A stretch of 64,000 bases of DNA from Candidatus Neomicrothrix sp. UBA814 (GCA_002296525.1 DBIA01000009.1:52357-116356), one strand, 5' to 3'. Counted from the first letter of the stretch, positions 43,467-52,599 are shown. Numbers and translations: made by a program. Notes: generated by a model from the letters alone, not told the origin.

Positions 43467-43754
43467 ATGGCATTTGTAGATGATGGTGGTGGGCAGACCG
43501 AAGAAAGTAGCTGGTGGGATTACGCCAACTGCTTAGGAGTTGACCCCGACCTGTTCTTTCCTGAGAGAGGCGCCAGCACTAAAGAAGCCAAAGAGGTTTG
43601 CCGAGGCTGCGTTGTTCGCGAAGATTGCTTGGAATACGCCCTGAGCCATGGCGAGAAGTTCGGTATCTGGGGTTGCATGAGTGAACGCGAACGCCGTCGG
43701 TTGCGTCGACAACGAGCACTCGCTCGCCGGGCCGCTGCCGAACGAGCAAGCTAA
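43467..43754 (+). CDS. WhiB-family Fe-S regulator
   Basis: 95 residues. Cluster cysteines C22, C45, C48 and C54 (NCLGVDPDLFFPERG, CRGC, DCLEYAL), then GIWGCMSE and a strongly basic C-terminus RERRRLRRQRALARR that would touch DNA. An extra cysteine sits in the GIWGC turn, where glycine is usual. It is upstream of tatA. Confidence 0.93.
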   Translation: MAFVDDGGGQTEESSWWDYANCLGVDPDLFFPERGASTKEAKEVCRGCVVREDCLEYALSHGEKFGIWGCMSERERRRLRRQRALARRAAAERAS

Positions 43755-43798
43755 GCCAACCCAACGGTTGCGTTTCATCTGTAGGGGCACCGCACTGA

Positions 43799-43804
43799 TA
43801 GCCT
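43799..43804 (+). promoter_or_regulatory. Leaderless-type -10 hexamer for tatA
   Basis: TAGCCT ends 7 bases before the GTG at 43812, without a ribosome site. Confidence 0.45.
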
Positions 43805-43811
43805 CAAGTTC

Positions 43812-43979
43812 GTGAACTTAGGCGGCTCCGAACTCATCATCATTTTGATCATTGTTCTTGTGTTGTTCGGCGGCGCCAAGCTCCCCAAACTCGCCCGTTC
43901 GCTCGGCCAAGCACAAAAAGAATTTAAAGAAGGCGTGAACGACGACTCAGACCCAAGCGACGAACCGTCTGACAACTAG
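43812..43979 (+). CDS. tatA: TatA, twin-arginine translocase subunit
   Basis: 55 residues. One N-terminal membrane helix GGSELIIILIIVLVLFGG, the amphipathic KLPKLARSLGQAQKEFK and an acidic tail. The FG-x-x-KLP hinge identifies TatA/E. It would form the Tat pore with TatC, which is not in the window. The export of the Tat lipoprotein at 30252 depends on such a machine. Start is GTG with a leaderless-type hexamer. Confidence 0.9.
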   Translation: MNLGGSELIIILIIVLVLFGGAKLPKLARSLGQAQKEFKEGVNDDSDPSDEPSDN

Positions 43980-44012
43980 ACAACTGCTGTACCAGAAGTC
44001 TGCTGTAAACGA

Positions 44013-44285
44013 CTACGAAATCTGAACCGATGACTCGCTGAGCTGAGATTCTCTGCGAGCTTTCAAAATTCTCCTTCTTTGACGCTCCGACGCCCCGCCC
44101 CACACACCGTGCTCAACACGATTCACCAGTGCATATTCAAGACATTGTGATTGGGCTACACACCCTTCACACAACTTCTTAGCGCGCTCAACACCTACCC
44201 CATCACTAGGAAAGAAAATCGACGGGTGCTGTTCGGCGCAATTACCTCGTTGCATCCAACTTGTGTCGGTGGAAATGTGGCTCAT
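44013..44285 (-). CDS. WhiB-family Fe-S regulator
   Basis: 90 residues from the ATG at 44285, with CGGAG as ribosome site. Cysteines C16, C39, C42 and C48 (NCAEQHPSIFFPSDG, CEGC, QCLEYAL), GVWGGASERQRRRIL and a polar, Ser-rich tail. Third WhiB here; it differs from the second by its missing acidic N-terminus. The 211-base gap to 44497 holds no further gene I can support. Confidence 0.92.
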   Translation of the reverse strand: MSHISTDTSWMQRGNCAEQHPSIFFPSDGVGVERAKKLCEGCVAQSQCLEYALVNRVEHGVWGGASERQRRRILKARRESQLSESSVQIS

Positions 44286-44496
44286 CTCAGCACTCCGTTC
44301 GTCGACGCGAGACACCTTGCTCGCTGTTTGTTACGACTATGACGCCCGAGGGACCAAAAAGGTTCCAAATATTTACGGTTCTTATGAAACTTTTAATCTG
44401 GACATCATCGTCAACACCAGATCAAGGTTTGCTTTGCTAAATGGTTCCTGCGGCTCTCACCGGTACAGTGATGCAGTCGCTGTCGAAGGAGTACTA

Positions 44497-44778
44497 GTGA
44501 CAGACTTCGAAATTGAAGAAGAGCTACCACCCCCCGAAACCGGTATCCGAGTGGTGTATCTCGGTCCCGTATCCCCGCATTGGGACATTCAGGGGCTCTT
44601 TGGTGAACAAGCGGTCGTTGACGAATTCAGACGTCGGACCATGGCTCGGTTACAACTCCTTCCACCCCACGACCCACAATTTCGTCGAAATCGTGAGCGT
44701 GTGAATCGGGATGCCGAACGAGAAAATCTGCACCTCGAATGGGATTTGGGCGTCCCTGAAGAAGACGAAGAAGAATAA
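44497..44778 (+). CDS. Conserved small protein of unknown function
   Basis: 93 residues from the GTG at 44497, preceded by GAAGGAG. It reads GIRVVYLGPVSPHWDIQ, a folded start with a proline-histidine-tryptophan motif, then a helical region VVDEFRRRTMARLQLLPPHDPQFRRNRERVNRDAER with many arginines and an acidic end EEDEEE. I do not recognise a family. It sits 9 bases before surE and is likely in one operon with it. A TACAGT hexamer at 44463-44468 may be its -10. Confidence 0.6.
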   Translation: MTDFEIEEELPPPETGIRVVYLGPVSPHWDIQGLFGEQAVVDEFRRRTMARLQLLPPHDPQFRRNRERVNRDAERENLHLEWDLGVPEEDEEE

Positions 44779-44787
44779 ATTCCCGTT

Positions 44788-45549
44788 ATGCGGGTACTGG
44801 TAACTAACGACGACGGAGTCGCTTCGGAAGGTTTGTGGGCGTTAGCGAAACGGGTAGTGGACGCTGGATATGAAGCAGTGGTTGCTGCGCCCACAACTGA
44901 CATGACCGGTATGGGTGCCGCGATTGGTGGTGACCTGCACGGCGGCGAACTTCAAGCTCAAAGAATCGTGCGAGAAGACCTAGGCGACACACCGTGCTGG
45001 GCGGTAGACGGACCGCCCGCTCTTTGCGTGATCATGACCCAACTCGGTGCTTTCGGAGATCCGGTTCCGATGGTGGTGTCAGGTGTCAACCCGGGCTTGA
45101 ATTGCGGCCGCTCAGCGCTGCACAGCGGAACTGTCGGAGCGGCACTCACCGCAGCCAACAACGGCGCTCATGGAATCGCAGTCAGCCTCGACGCGACGGA
45201 TGCACCGATGCAGTGGGAGACAGCAATCCACCTTGTACCGGAAATGATTGAACGTCTCAGGTTGATCGAGAAGGGGCGCAGAGTTGTCAATATCAACGCC
45301 CCCAACATCTCGTTGTCCGAAGTATCGGGTGTTCAGATCACCGGGCTCGCGAAATGGGGGGATGCTGCCGGAACCTTGCAATCCTCTGGAGATGGGTCTT
45401 GGTCCTTTGAACGGCAGCCCGGTGACCCGAAAAGACGAATCGCAGGCACCGATAATGCAGCTGTTAGAGAAGGCAGCATTTCTGTATCTGAGCTAGTTGG
45501 GTTGAAGGTTCAAACATCTGATTTGAACCTCGCAGACCTGGCTCTGTAA
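44788..45549 (+). CDS. surE: SurE, 5'/3'-nucleotidase
   Basis: 253 residues. The metal site is VTNDDG at residues 5-10 with a serine or threonine loop at about 40, and the family's VSGVNPGLNCGRSALHSGTVGAALTAA in the middle. SurE hydrolyses nucleoside monophosphates and is linked to stationary-phase survival. A TAAATT hexamer ends 6 bases before the ATG. Confidence 0.92.
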   Translation: MRVLVTNDDGVASEGLWALAKRVVDAGYEAVVAAPTTDMTGMGAAIGGDLHGGELQAQRIVREDLGDTPCWAVDGPPALCVIMTQLGAFGDPVPMVVSGVNPGLNCGRSALHSGTVGAALTAANNGAHGIAVSLDATDAPMQWETAIHLVPEMIERLRLIEKGRRVVNINAPNISLSEVSGVQITGLAKWGDAAGTLQSSGDGSWSFERQPGDPKRRIAGTDNAAVREGSISVSELVGLKVQTSDLNLADLAL

Positions 45550-45658
45550 CAAAGGTCCTCAATACATAATTCTGTTTACCAGTCATTTACCCAATAGCTG
45601 CTTCATGTTTATTTGGTTGGAGGATTCTCGTCACATCGTGCGGATAGCTTGCAACGAA

Positions 45659-45675
45659 CTCCGTAGCCAACGGAG
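45659..45675. repeat. Inverted repeat in the 5' region of nptA
   Basis: CTCCGT-agcca-ACGGAG, perfect 6-base stem, 50 bases before nptA and 110 after surE. No T-run follows on either side; it could be an operator or a weak terminator. Confidence 0.35.
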
Positions 45676-45724
45676 ACTAAAAAATCGCAAAAATTCCGCC
45701 ACTTAGACGCGTGAGGGGACTACT

Positions 45725-46870
45725 TTGCCGGGCGTGGCCCGTCCCCCCGGTACCGCTAATCGCCAAATGCCAACGGGCGCTCGCGCAGCTCTCGTCGTTG
45801 CGCTGATCTACCTGTTTCTGGTCGGTGTATCCTCCCTCGAGGCTGGCATCAAGATCATGGGCGCCGACACCCAAGAACGCCTTTTCTCCGCTGTTAGCAA
45901 CCCCATAGCGGGACTGTGTGTAGGCATCCTCGGAACCGTCCTCGTCCAATCGTCATCAGCAAGCACCTCCGTCATTGTGGGGTTGGTTGCTTCTGGTGCA
46001 CTAGGTGTTGAGCAGGCCGTTCCAATGGTCATGGGAGCCAACATAGGAACCACCGTCACCAACACGCTCGTCTCATTAGGGCATGTTCGCCAATCAGCAG
46101 AATTCAAACGAGCGTTCGCTGCTGCAACCGTCCACGACTTCTTCAACGTCTTAGCTGTTTCGATTTTGCTTCCGATTGAACTGATCTTTAAACCAATATC
46201 AGGCACCGCGAAATGGGTAAGCGAACTCCTCGTCGGCTCCGGCGGAACCGAATGGAAAAGCCCAGTCAAAAAATGGGTTAAAGAACCGGTCGGGTGGCTG
46301 AAAGACATGTGGGACCAGTTCGGAGCATCGGGCAACGTCAAAGGCGCCCTCATGGTGGCAACCGGTCTGGCCATTGTCCTTGTGGCGCTTGCTTTGGTCA
46401 CTAGAAACATGAAAGCGCTCGTAGCGGCGCGAATCGAAAGATCCCTCAACGCGATCCTCGGCAAAGCCGGGGGACTAGTAGCACTAGTTGTCGGAATCGT
46501 GGTCACTATCGCGGTGCAGTCATCGAGCATCACGACCTCAATACTGATACCGCTTTCGGCAGCTGGAGTGCTGACCCTACGAAACGCCTACCCAGTGACA
46601 TTGGGGGCAAATGTCGGAACAACCATTACTGCGTTGCTCGCTGCTCTTGCAGCCTCAAGCCCCGACTCATTGACCGTAGCTTTAGCGCACACGACCTTTA
46701 ACATCATCGGCATTCTGTCTCTGTACGCTTTGCCGTTCTTTAGAGACGTTCCTGTGATTGCAGCGACGGCAATGGCCGAGATAGCTGTACGCAGACGAGT
46801 CCTAGCGGTCTGCTACGTCGTCGGACTGTTCATTGTTGCACCTCTGGTTGGTGTAGCTATCCTTCGATAA
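45725..46870 (+). CDS. NptA-type Na+/phosphate cotransporter
   Basis: 381 residues with about nine membrane helices and the duplicated QSSS signature of the family: VQSSSASTSVIVG near residue 75 and VQSSSITTSILIP near 264. A TTG start at 45725 is preceded by GAGGGG. It lacks the C-terminal PhoU extension found in many bacterial NptA proteins; that function is in the next gene, 13 bases downstream. Confidence 0.9.
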   Translation: MPGVARPPGTANRQMPTGARAALVVALIYLFLVGVSSLEAGIKIMGADTQERLFSAVSNPIAGLCVGILGTVLVQSSSASTSVIVGLVASGALGVEQAVPMVMGANIGTTVTNTLVSLGHVRQSAEFKRAFAAATVHDFFNVLAVSILLPIELIFKPISGTAKWVSELLVGSGGTEWKSPVKKWVKEPVGWLKDMWDQFGASGNVKGALMVATGLAIVLVALALVTRNMKALVAARIERSLNAILGKAGGLVALVVGIVVTIAVQSSSITTSILIPLSAAGVLTLRNAYPVTLGANVGTTITALLAALAASSPDSLTVALAHTTFNIIGILSLYALPFFRDVPVIAATAMAEIAVRRRVLAVCYVVGLFIVAPLVGVAILR

Positions 46871-46883
46871 CGGGGAGTTACAT

Positions 46884-47528
46884 ATGGTTCTTTCATTTTT
46901 CCGAGCAGGTGACACAGGGCTAGACCACGTCGTCACACGATCAGTTGCCATGGTGAGCGACGCCCGCCACTCCTTTGACTTAGCCTGCACAGCTCTCCTA
47001 AGCGGCGCTCAACCCAAATCCATAGCTGACGACGTAAGAGAAACCGACCTTCGAATCAACGCAAACGAGCAGCAACTCCGCGGCGAACTGGCTGTGCATA
47101 TCAGCGTCCACGGACCTAACGACATCGGCGAAGTCATAGGCCTGATCCTCTTACTGAAAAAAATTGAGCGCGTAGGCGATCACGCAAAAAACATCCTTGA
47201 CCTTGCCGAAAGCGGCGTGTCGTTTACCAATGAACCCGACATCGATGAACTGCTGGAAGAGCGGCGTGCGGTATCGGGCTTCTTTGCAGAAGCAAGCGAA
47301 ATTCTCGCAGAACATGACGGGATACCCGAAGGTTTCCGAGATCGTTTAGATCAGATGATCGACCAGATTCAGGGTCGCATTGACGGGTACATGACCTCAG
47401 ATGAACCCGGCCATCAGGTCGTCCCAAGGGCCGTGTACCACCGCTACCTCAAACGCATCGTCGCGAACCTAAATAGCGCTGTTCTCGCCGCCACCGAACC
47501 CGTTCGGGTAATCGATCAAGCCGACTAA
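46884..47528 (+). CDS. PhoU-like phosphate regulator
   Basis: 214 residues, two three-helix bundles with a metal-binding E/D pattern; the typical stretch is GLILLLKKIERVGDHAKNILDLAE near residues 75-98. It likely tunes the NptA transporter encoded just before it, since it is co-transcribed and the two domains are fused in other bacteria. Confidence 0.85.
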   Translation: MVLSFFRAGDTGLDHVVTRSVAMVSDARHSFDLACTALLSGAQPKSIADDVRETDLRINANEQQLRGELAVHISVHGPNDIGEVIGLILLLKKIERVGDHAKNILDLAESGVSFTNEPDIDELLEERRAVSGFFAEASEILAEHDGIPEGFRDRLDQMIDQIQGRIDGYMTSDEPGHQVVPRAVYHRYLKRIVANLNSAVLAATEPVRVIDQAD

Positions 47529-47575
47529 CCACAACTGATTCCTCGCGCTGACGCGTAGTGACTCCACGCGAGCCG

Positions 47576-47581
47576 TAGTGT
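47576..47581 (+). promoter_or_regulatory. Leaderless-type -10 hexamer for the MFS gene
   Basis: TAGTGT ends 6 bases before the GTG at 47588. Confidence 0.35.
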
Positions 47582-47587
47582 GACAAT

Positions 47588-48952
47588 GTGGAAGAGGCCG
47601 AAGAATCCTCGATAGTCCCGAATGAACCTGGCGGAGACGGCGCCCCGAAACGCAAACCCGCGCCCCTAGGACCGTTTGCTCGACTAGCGCGAGTGCAACT
47701 TGCTTCAGCTGCGGGAGATGCTCTCTTCACTATCGCTCTCGCCGGGTCGCTCTTCTTTAATTTGGATCCCGATGCAGCGAGGCCAAAGGTAGCGCTCTAT
47801 CTCATCTTGACCATCGCCCCGTTCGCCATTGTCGGGCCGTTGATCGGACCACTCATCGACCGGCTACAAGGTGGCCGGCGAGCCATGATGATTGCCAGTG
47901 GCTTAGGCCGAGCCGTTCTCGCATTTTTGATGATTCGCCATTTAGATTCCCTGCTGTTGTTCCCAGAAGCCTTCGGTGCGCTCGTACTCGGCAAGACCTA
48001 TCACGTAGCCAAAAGCGCCATTGTCCCCGGTCTAGTTCGCGATCAACAAGACCTAGTCGAAGCGAATTCAAAACTTGTGCTTCTGAGCGGGGTCGGCGGC
48101 GCTATGGCAGCCGGTCCAGGACTACTCCTTGGCTTGATCGGATCACAGTGGGTCCTAGGCGCGGCCATGATCGTTTTCTGTTCGGTTGTACCCCTGGCCG
48201 CTCGACTACCTCGAATGTCGATAGCACAACAGCCACTCGCGGAAGACGAACGCAATGACTTGCGAAGCGCCGGCATCGTGCTAGCTGCGTCCGCGATGGC
48301 GATCCTGCGCGGCATGACCGGTTTCACGCTTTTTCTGGTCGCATTTTGGTTACGTCGAGAAGATGCCGCCACCATCTGGTTTGGACTCATGGTCGCCGCC
48401 AGCGCTATAGGAGCACTCATAGGAGCAGTCGCAGCACCTCTGTTACGTCGCCTCGTCCGAGAGGAATACTTGCTCGGCGGAGTGCTAACCATCGCATCCG
48501 CAGTTGGATTCTTCGCCACCTTCCCAGGTGACCGAACGGCCGTTCTAGCCTTTGTAATGTCGGTTGGATTCGCAGCAGGCCTCGGCAAACTGTCCTTCGA
48601 CGCAATAGTGCAACGTGACGCCCCAACCGCAAACCAAGGCCGATCGTTCGCACGCTTCGAAACCAGATTCCAATTGTTCTGGGTCTTAGGCGCCCTTATC
48701 CCAGTAATAGCGCCCAACGGTGTCCTTCCTTTACGCGCCGGCCTAATCATCCTCGCCCTCTCAAGCGGAATAGCCGCATTCCTCTACCTGGGTGGCCTGG
48801 TCGCTCTAGCTCGGGGAAAAAGAACTCCATCGCGAGTCATCGCTGACCAAGTCTGGACCGAAGCGAGATACCGAAAGCTCAGCAGCCGCATGCCCAGATG
48901 GCTTAAACGAATGATCCCCACTCCATCCCAACACGAAACCGATCAGTCGTGA
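47588..48952 (+). CDS. MFS transporter
   Basis: 454 residues with about eleven or twelve membrane helices. After an acidic N-terminal tail the loop 2-3 region reads GPLIGPLIDRLQGGRRAMM, a form of the MFS motif A. The TKT-like AKSAIVPGLV of helix 5 and the topology fit the general MFS fold. The substrate is unknown; drug-efflux members look like this. Ends 10 bases inside the convergent zincin-like gene. Confidence 0.82.
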   Translation: MEEAEESSIVPNEPGGDGAPKRKPAPLGPFARLARVQLASAAGDALFTIALAGSLFFNLDPDAARPKVALYLILTIAPFAIVGPLIGPLIDRLQGGRRAMMIASGLGRAVLAFLMIRHLDSLLLFPEAFGALVLGKTYHVAKSAIVPGLVRDQQDLVEANSKLVLLSGVGGAMAAGPGLLLGLIGSQWVLGAAMIVFCSVVPLAARLPRMSIAQQPLAEDERNDLRSAGIVLAASAMAILRGMTGFTLFLVAFWLRREDAATIWFGLMVAASAIGALIGAVAAPLLRRLVREEYLLGGVLTIASAVGFFATFPGDRTAVLAFVMSVGFAAGLGKLSFDAIVQRDAPTANQGRSFARFETRFQLFWVLGALIPVIAPNGVLPLRAGLIILALSSGIAAFLYLGGLVALARGKRTPSRVIADQVWTEARYRKLSSRMPRWLKRMIPTPSQHETDQS

Positions 48953-50142
48953 CCGTCAATCGGTAAATCAATCCGAGCTAACCACAAACCAGGTGCCTCA
49001 ACCTCGCTCGGAGTCGGTAGGGCATTGGGGTCCGTCCAAAGTCGCGTGAGAGCAGGCTCCCCTGCCCTCTCAACCACCCCGGCAACAAATGCCGCCCCGC
49101 GATCAACAAGTTCAGATGTGATTTCAACCCCGAACAACTTCTCGACGAATTTATCCCCAGCACTTGAAGTGAAACGCCGACGTCGAACCACTTCCAAAAG
49201 AGACGTATAGGAACCCAGCAGTCCTTGACCAACCTTGTCTACAACGAAGTCGACGTAACCCACAACTACCGCCAACAGCGCTTCTAGCTGAGGAACGACA
49301 GCGTTTTGGGCCTCAGATCGCAAAGCACCAAGCAAATTTTCTGGGTCACTCAAAACACCCTGCAGCTGTTCCTGTAGCTCTGTTGGATCATCGCCAGAAA
49401 TGTTTATGTCCATCAAACGATCTTCGAACCCACGCGGGTCAGCCTGAAAACCATCGACGTAACTGTTCAACAGGCGCTCAAAAGCTGCTTTCACGTGACC
49501 TACCGACAACACACTGTGCGTCGCAAGTTCGCTAATACACACCCACAGGTGAACATCCTCAGCCGGAAGAGACCATTCCTCAGCGAAGGCATCAACATTG
49601 TCTGCAATGATCAAAATACGATCATCGGGTCGGGGGATAGGTAACACGTAGTTACCAAATGCTTTAGTAGCTAAATGACCAGCAATTGAACCAGCGCTCA
49701 TGGCCATCATCATCGGATTTAAAGCCTTGAGAAGACCATCGAGAATTTGTGCGTCAGCTTCTGAAACCTCCGGAGGTGGACCGCCCTGGGCGAGACGTCC
49801 GGCAAGACGATCCAGGAGTGGACGGTATGCGTCAAGGGTCGCAGACGCCCATTGCGCTTTCGTCACCACCTCAACTGATATGGGTTGACCTGAGCTAGCG
49901 ATATCTAGTGAGGTGACGTTCGCAACCTGCAACTCTGCGACCCTCGCAAATTCACTCAGCTTGATGCGATGCAACGGATCAACATTGGTCTCCGATACCC
50001 CGTCTGTAGCTATCTGATAGGCGAATTGTCGAGCCACATCCCAAGCAATAGGCCCTTGGTGATTGAAGATCTTTCCGAGATCCCCCAAAAACGGAAGACC
50101 TCCGAACGGATTATCCTCTTCAAAGGGATCGTCGGTAGCCAT
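48943..50142 (-). CDS. DUF2342-type zincin-like protein without the first zinc histidine
   Basis: 399 residues. The family fits the actinobacterial 'zinc-dependent metalloprotease' group (F420-associated hydrolase), with GPIAWDVARQFA at the start and LHLWVCISELATHSVLSVGHVKAAFERLL in the centre. In active members the last motif is HExxH; here residues 204-209 read SELATH, so the first histidine is serine and the glutamate and last histidine remain. The protein may be a non-catalytic relative. Start is ATG with a leaderless-type -10. Confidence 0.75.
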   Translation of the reverse strand: MATDDPFEEDNPFGGLPFLGDLGKIFNHQGPIAWDVARQFAYQIATDGVSETNVDPLHRIKLSEFARVAELQVANVTSLDIASSGQPISVEVVTKAQWASATLDAYRPLLDRLAGRLAQGGPPPEVSEADAQILDGLLKALNPMMMAMSAGSIAGHLATKAFGNYVLPIPRPDDRILIIADNVDAFAEEWSLPAEDVHLWVCISELATHSVLSVGHVKAAFERLLNSYVDGFQADPRGFEDRLMDINISGDDPTELQEQLQGVLSDPENLLGALRSEAQNAVVPQLEALLAVVVGYVDFVVDKVGQGLLGSYTSLLEVVRRRRFTSSAGDKFVEKLFGVEITSELVDRGAAFVAGVVERAGEPALTRLWTDPNALPTPSEVEAPGLWLARIDLPIDGHD

Positions 50143-50148
50143 ATTCGC

Positions 50149-50154
50149 ATCGTA
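50149..50154 (-). promoter_or_regulatory. Leaderless-type -10 hexamer for the DUF2342 gene
   Basis: TACGAT on the minus strand ends 6 bases before the ATG at 50142. Confidence 0.45.
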
Positions 50155-50221
50155 GGCCGGTGGGAGTGGAACGTCACCTCAGACCCCTAACCACTTCATG
50201 TAGCGGAGCGAGAAAGTATCA

Positions 50222-51181
50222 ATGACCAAAGTTGCTATCTCCGGTGCAGAGGGGGCTTTGCGGTCCCGAATAGCTGAAGCCTTGTCGCAAATATTTGACC
50301 AGGTCACCAGCTTCACATATGGACTTGACGAAGCGTTGTTGACTGACGTCCAGTGTCTTGTCCACCTCGCATTCTCCGATGAATCTGACCAAAAAAATTT
50401 GATTGGTCTCCTTCAACTAGCTGACGAAGCAGAGGTTTCTCAACTAATAGTTGTGTCGAGCGCGATGGTGTACGGCGCGTGGCCTAACAACTCGGTTCCC
50501 ATATCTGAGGACGCGCCAGTGCGTCCTAACCCTGAGTCAGCATTTGCAGTACATCAGGCCGATGCGGAACGCACAGCGCTCGAATGGGGTGATATAGATC
50601 CAAATCGCCAGGTGACCATATTGCGCCCGACCGCAGTCGCATCACCGAATGCGACAGGGCTTATCGGCGAAGCGTTGTTAGCAGCTGCTCCAATACGCAC
50701 CCGTCGAGATGAGCCGCCTCAACAATTTGTTCATTTAGACGACCTTGCTACAGCAGTCGCTACCGTTGCTCAACTTGACTACTCAGGCGTATTCAACGTC
50801 GCCCCCGACGGATGGCTTACAGCAAAAGAAGTTAGAGAACTTGTCGGGGCTCGACCCATTATCCGGCTGCCAGTGCCGCTGCCCGGTCGATTAGACCGAT
50901 ACGTCGCGCGAAGAGTTGGGCATCAAGCGCCCACTGGGTTGCTCCCCTATACCCGCTACCCGTGGGTAGTGGCAAATGACCGACTTCGTTCCACAGGTTG
51001 GGTTCCCCGTTACGGCAATGATCAAGTATTTGTTGCCGCGGACGCCGGTATGCCCTGGGATTCGATGAATGCGAAACAACGACAGAATGTGTCGCTAGCA
51101 CTTGGCGCTACATCAATTATCGGCTTGCTCTGCGCGGTTGCCGCCTGGCTGAGACGAATAACAAGATCTGGAGATAACTAA
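50222..51181 (+). CDS. NAD-dependent epimerase with C-terminal membrane helix
   Basis: 319 residues. An incomplete Rossmann glycine motif (ISGAEGALRSRIAEAL), VVSSAMVYGAWPNNSVPISEDAP in the centre and FVHLDDLATAV in the substrate half, then at about 290-312 a membrane helix ATSIIGLLCAVAAWL. The YxxxK pair is not clear (AFAVHQADAE at the expected place), so it may not be an active epimerase. Ends within the convergent htrA gene. Function unknown. Confidence 0.75.
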   Translation: MTKVAISGAEGALRSRIAEALSQIFDQVTSFTYGLDEALLTDVQCLVHLAFSDESDQKNLIGLLQLADEAEVSQLIVVSSAMVYGAWPNNSVPISEDAPVRPNPESAFAVHQADAERTALEWGDIDPNRQVTILRPTAVASPNATGLIGEALLAAAPIRTRRDEPPQQFVHLDDLATAVATVAQLDYSGVFNVAPDGWLTAKEVRELVGARPIIRLPVPLPGRLDRYVARRVGHQAPTGLLPYTRYPWVVANDRLRSTGWVPRYGNDQVFVAADAGMPWDSMNAKQRQNVSLALGATSIIGLLCAVAAWLRRITRSGDN

Positions 51182-52521
51182 TCCAGTTCCCCTACCTCGA
51201 CGGTTAAAAGCATCAACTTTTCGCTCCGCCAGATCCGAAGAGAAGCTTCGTCTCCTGGCTCCAGCATTCGAGCGTCGACTATCAGTGCTCCCATGTCAGC
51301 GACAGGTGCACCATTCAATTCGACCACCACATCACCCACTTGTAGCCCTGCAGTGGCCGCCGGGCCAGCTGAGTCGACGGATTGAACCAGCACTCCTGCA
51401 GAGTGGCTTGGTGGTAGAAAATTTGACTGAGCATCGGAACCGCGGATACCGAGTCTTCCATGGCGAGGCCGCCCCCATTGAATGATGTCTTTAGCGACAT
51501 CGCGTGCGATTTCTATAGGAGTCGCGAAACCCAAGCCCTCGGCACCAACATCGGTGACAGCGATAACCGTAGTGATGCCTACCACTGCCCCCCGAGAATC
51601 TACGAGAGCACCACCTGAAGATCCAGGAGAGATAGGCGCATCAGTCTGCACTAACTCGTACAACCAGTCGCCTTGTGGTGATTGGAGACGTCGGTTGGTG
51701 GCGCTGATGACACCTACGGTCACGGTCGGTCCACCACGCAGACTTAAAGGTGAACCAATCGCAATAGCGGTTTCCCCGGCGCGAAGATTGTCCGCGCGTC
51801 CAAGGGTCGCAGGTGTAAAGGAAGCCTCAACGTCACCCGAGGGTCGGAGCACGGCTACATCAGTTCGCCGATCCATGCCGACCAATTCGACATTAAAAAC
51901 AGCGCCGTCAGCGAGAACAATCTGAAAGCTATCTCCACTATCGACGACGTGGGTGTTTGTTATCAGATGACCGTCATCACGGAAAATAACACCGGAACCG
52001 GTGCCTGTTACTTGGCCGTAGCGAAGCACTTCGACTCGCACGACACTTGGGGTCACTTCAGCGGCAATGTCTGCAACCTCTAAAGCTCTGGCGCCACTTT
52101 GCGTTACTGCAGCGACATTCGCAGTAGTGATTTCTCGCTCTACAACTCTTTCGATTACAGGGTCTGAATCGGACAACATGTTGCCGACAACCAATGCGGC
52201 CACCACTGCCCCAATGATTGCGCCAATCAAACCTGAGCCGATCAACCTGCGAATGCTGGACCGTTGCCCTAATGCTCGAGCGTCCGGCGCCAAATATTGG
52301 AGTTCGCTTGGATGACGCCAGATTCGATCGTCGGGATGTAAGGCATACTTGCTGGTCGGGTTCTCCTCAATGCTTGTGTCGGGGTCGTCTGGAATTTGAG
52401 ACCAATCGATCGAGCTTCCTAACCCCCATTCTTCCGAAGAAAAAGGGCCGGCGGAACCAGCGGAAATATCACGCTCGGATGGATCGTCTGGATTCTGTTC
52501 GGCACCGTCGCGTGAGTCCAC
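51178..52521 (-). CDS. HtrA/DegP-type membrane serine protease with PDZ domain
   Basis: 447 residues. A cytoplasmic, acidic N-terminus (1-90), one membrane helix at about 93-114, then a trypsin-like protease with H191 (TNTHVVD), D221 (RTDVAVL) and S302 (SPGSSGGAL), and a PDZ domain from about 355 (GVLVQSVDSAGPAATAGLQVGDVVVELNG). Typical of actinobacterial PepD/HtrA-type envelope proteases. It is divergent from moaE. Confidence 0.93.
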   Translation of the reverse strand: MDSRDGAEQNPDDPSERDISAGSAGPFSSEEWGLGSSIDWSQIPDDPDTSIEENPTSKYALHPDDRIWRHPSELQYLAPDARALGQRSSIRRLIGSGLIGAIIGAVVAALVVGNMLSDSDPVIERVVEREITTANVAAVTQSGARALEVADIAAEVTPSVVRVEVLRYGQVTGTGSGVIFRDDGHLITNTHVVDSGDSFQIVLADGAVFNVELVGMDRRTDVAVLRPSGDVEASFTPATLGRADNLRAGETAIAIGSPLSLRGGPTVTVGVISATNRRLQSPQGDWLYELVQTDAPISPGSSGGALVDSRGAVVGITTVIAVTDVGAEGLGFATPIEIARDVAKDIIQWGRPRHGRLGIRGSDAQSNFLPPSHSAGVLVQSVDSAGPAATAGLQVGDVVVELNGAPVADMGALIVDARMLEPGDEASLRIWRSEKLMLLTVEVGELD

Positions 52522-52528
52522 ACCCCAA

Positions 52529-52534
52529 AACGTA
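52529..52534 (-). promoter_or_regulatory. Leaderless-type -10 hexamer for htrA
   Basis: TACGTT on the minus strand ends 7 bases before the GTG at 52521. Confidence 0.45.
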
Positions 52535-52599
52535 CCGACCCAATGAGCATTATTATCCGCGACCCGTCGAAGCGATAGGGACGCGGGCGTTTATGGGCG

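Noticed and set aside
44286..44496. N-terminal extension (about 80 residues) of the unknown protein before surE
   Set aside because: It overlaps the WhiB gene on the other strand and lacks a ribosome site; GAAGGAG at 44485-44491 marks the real start.
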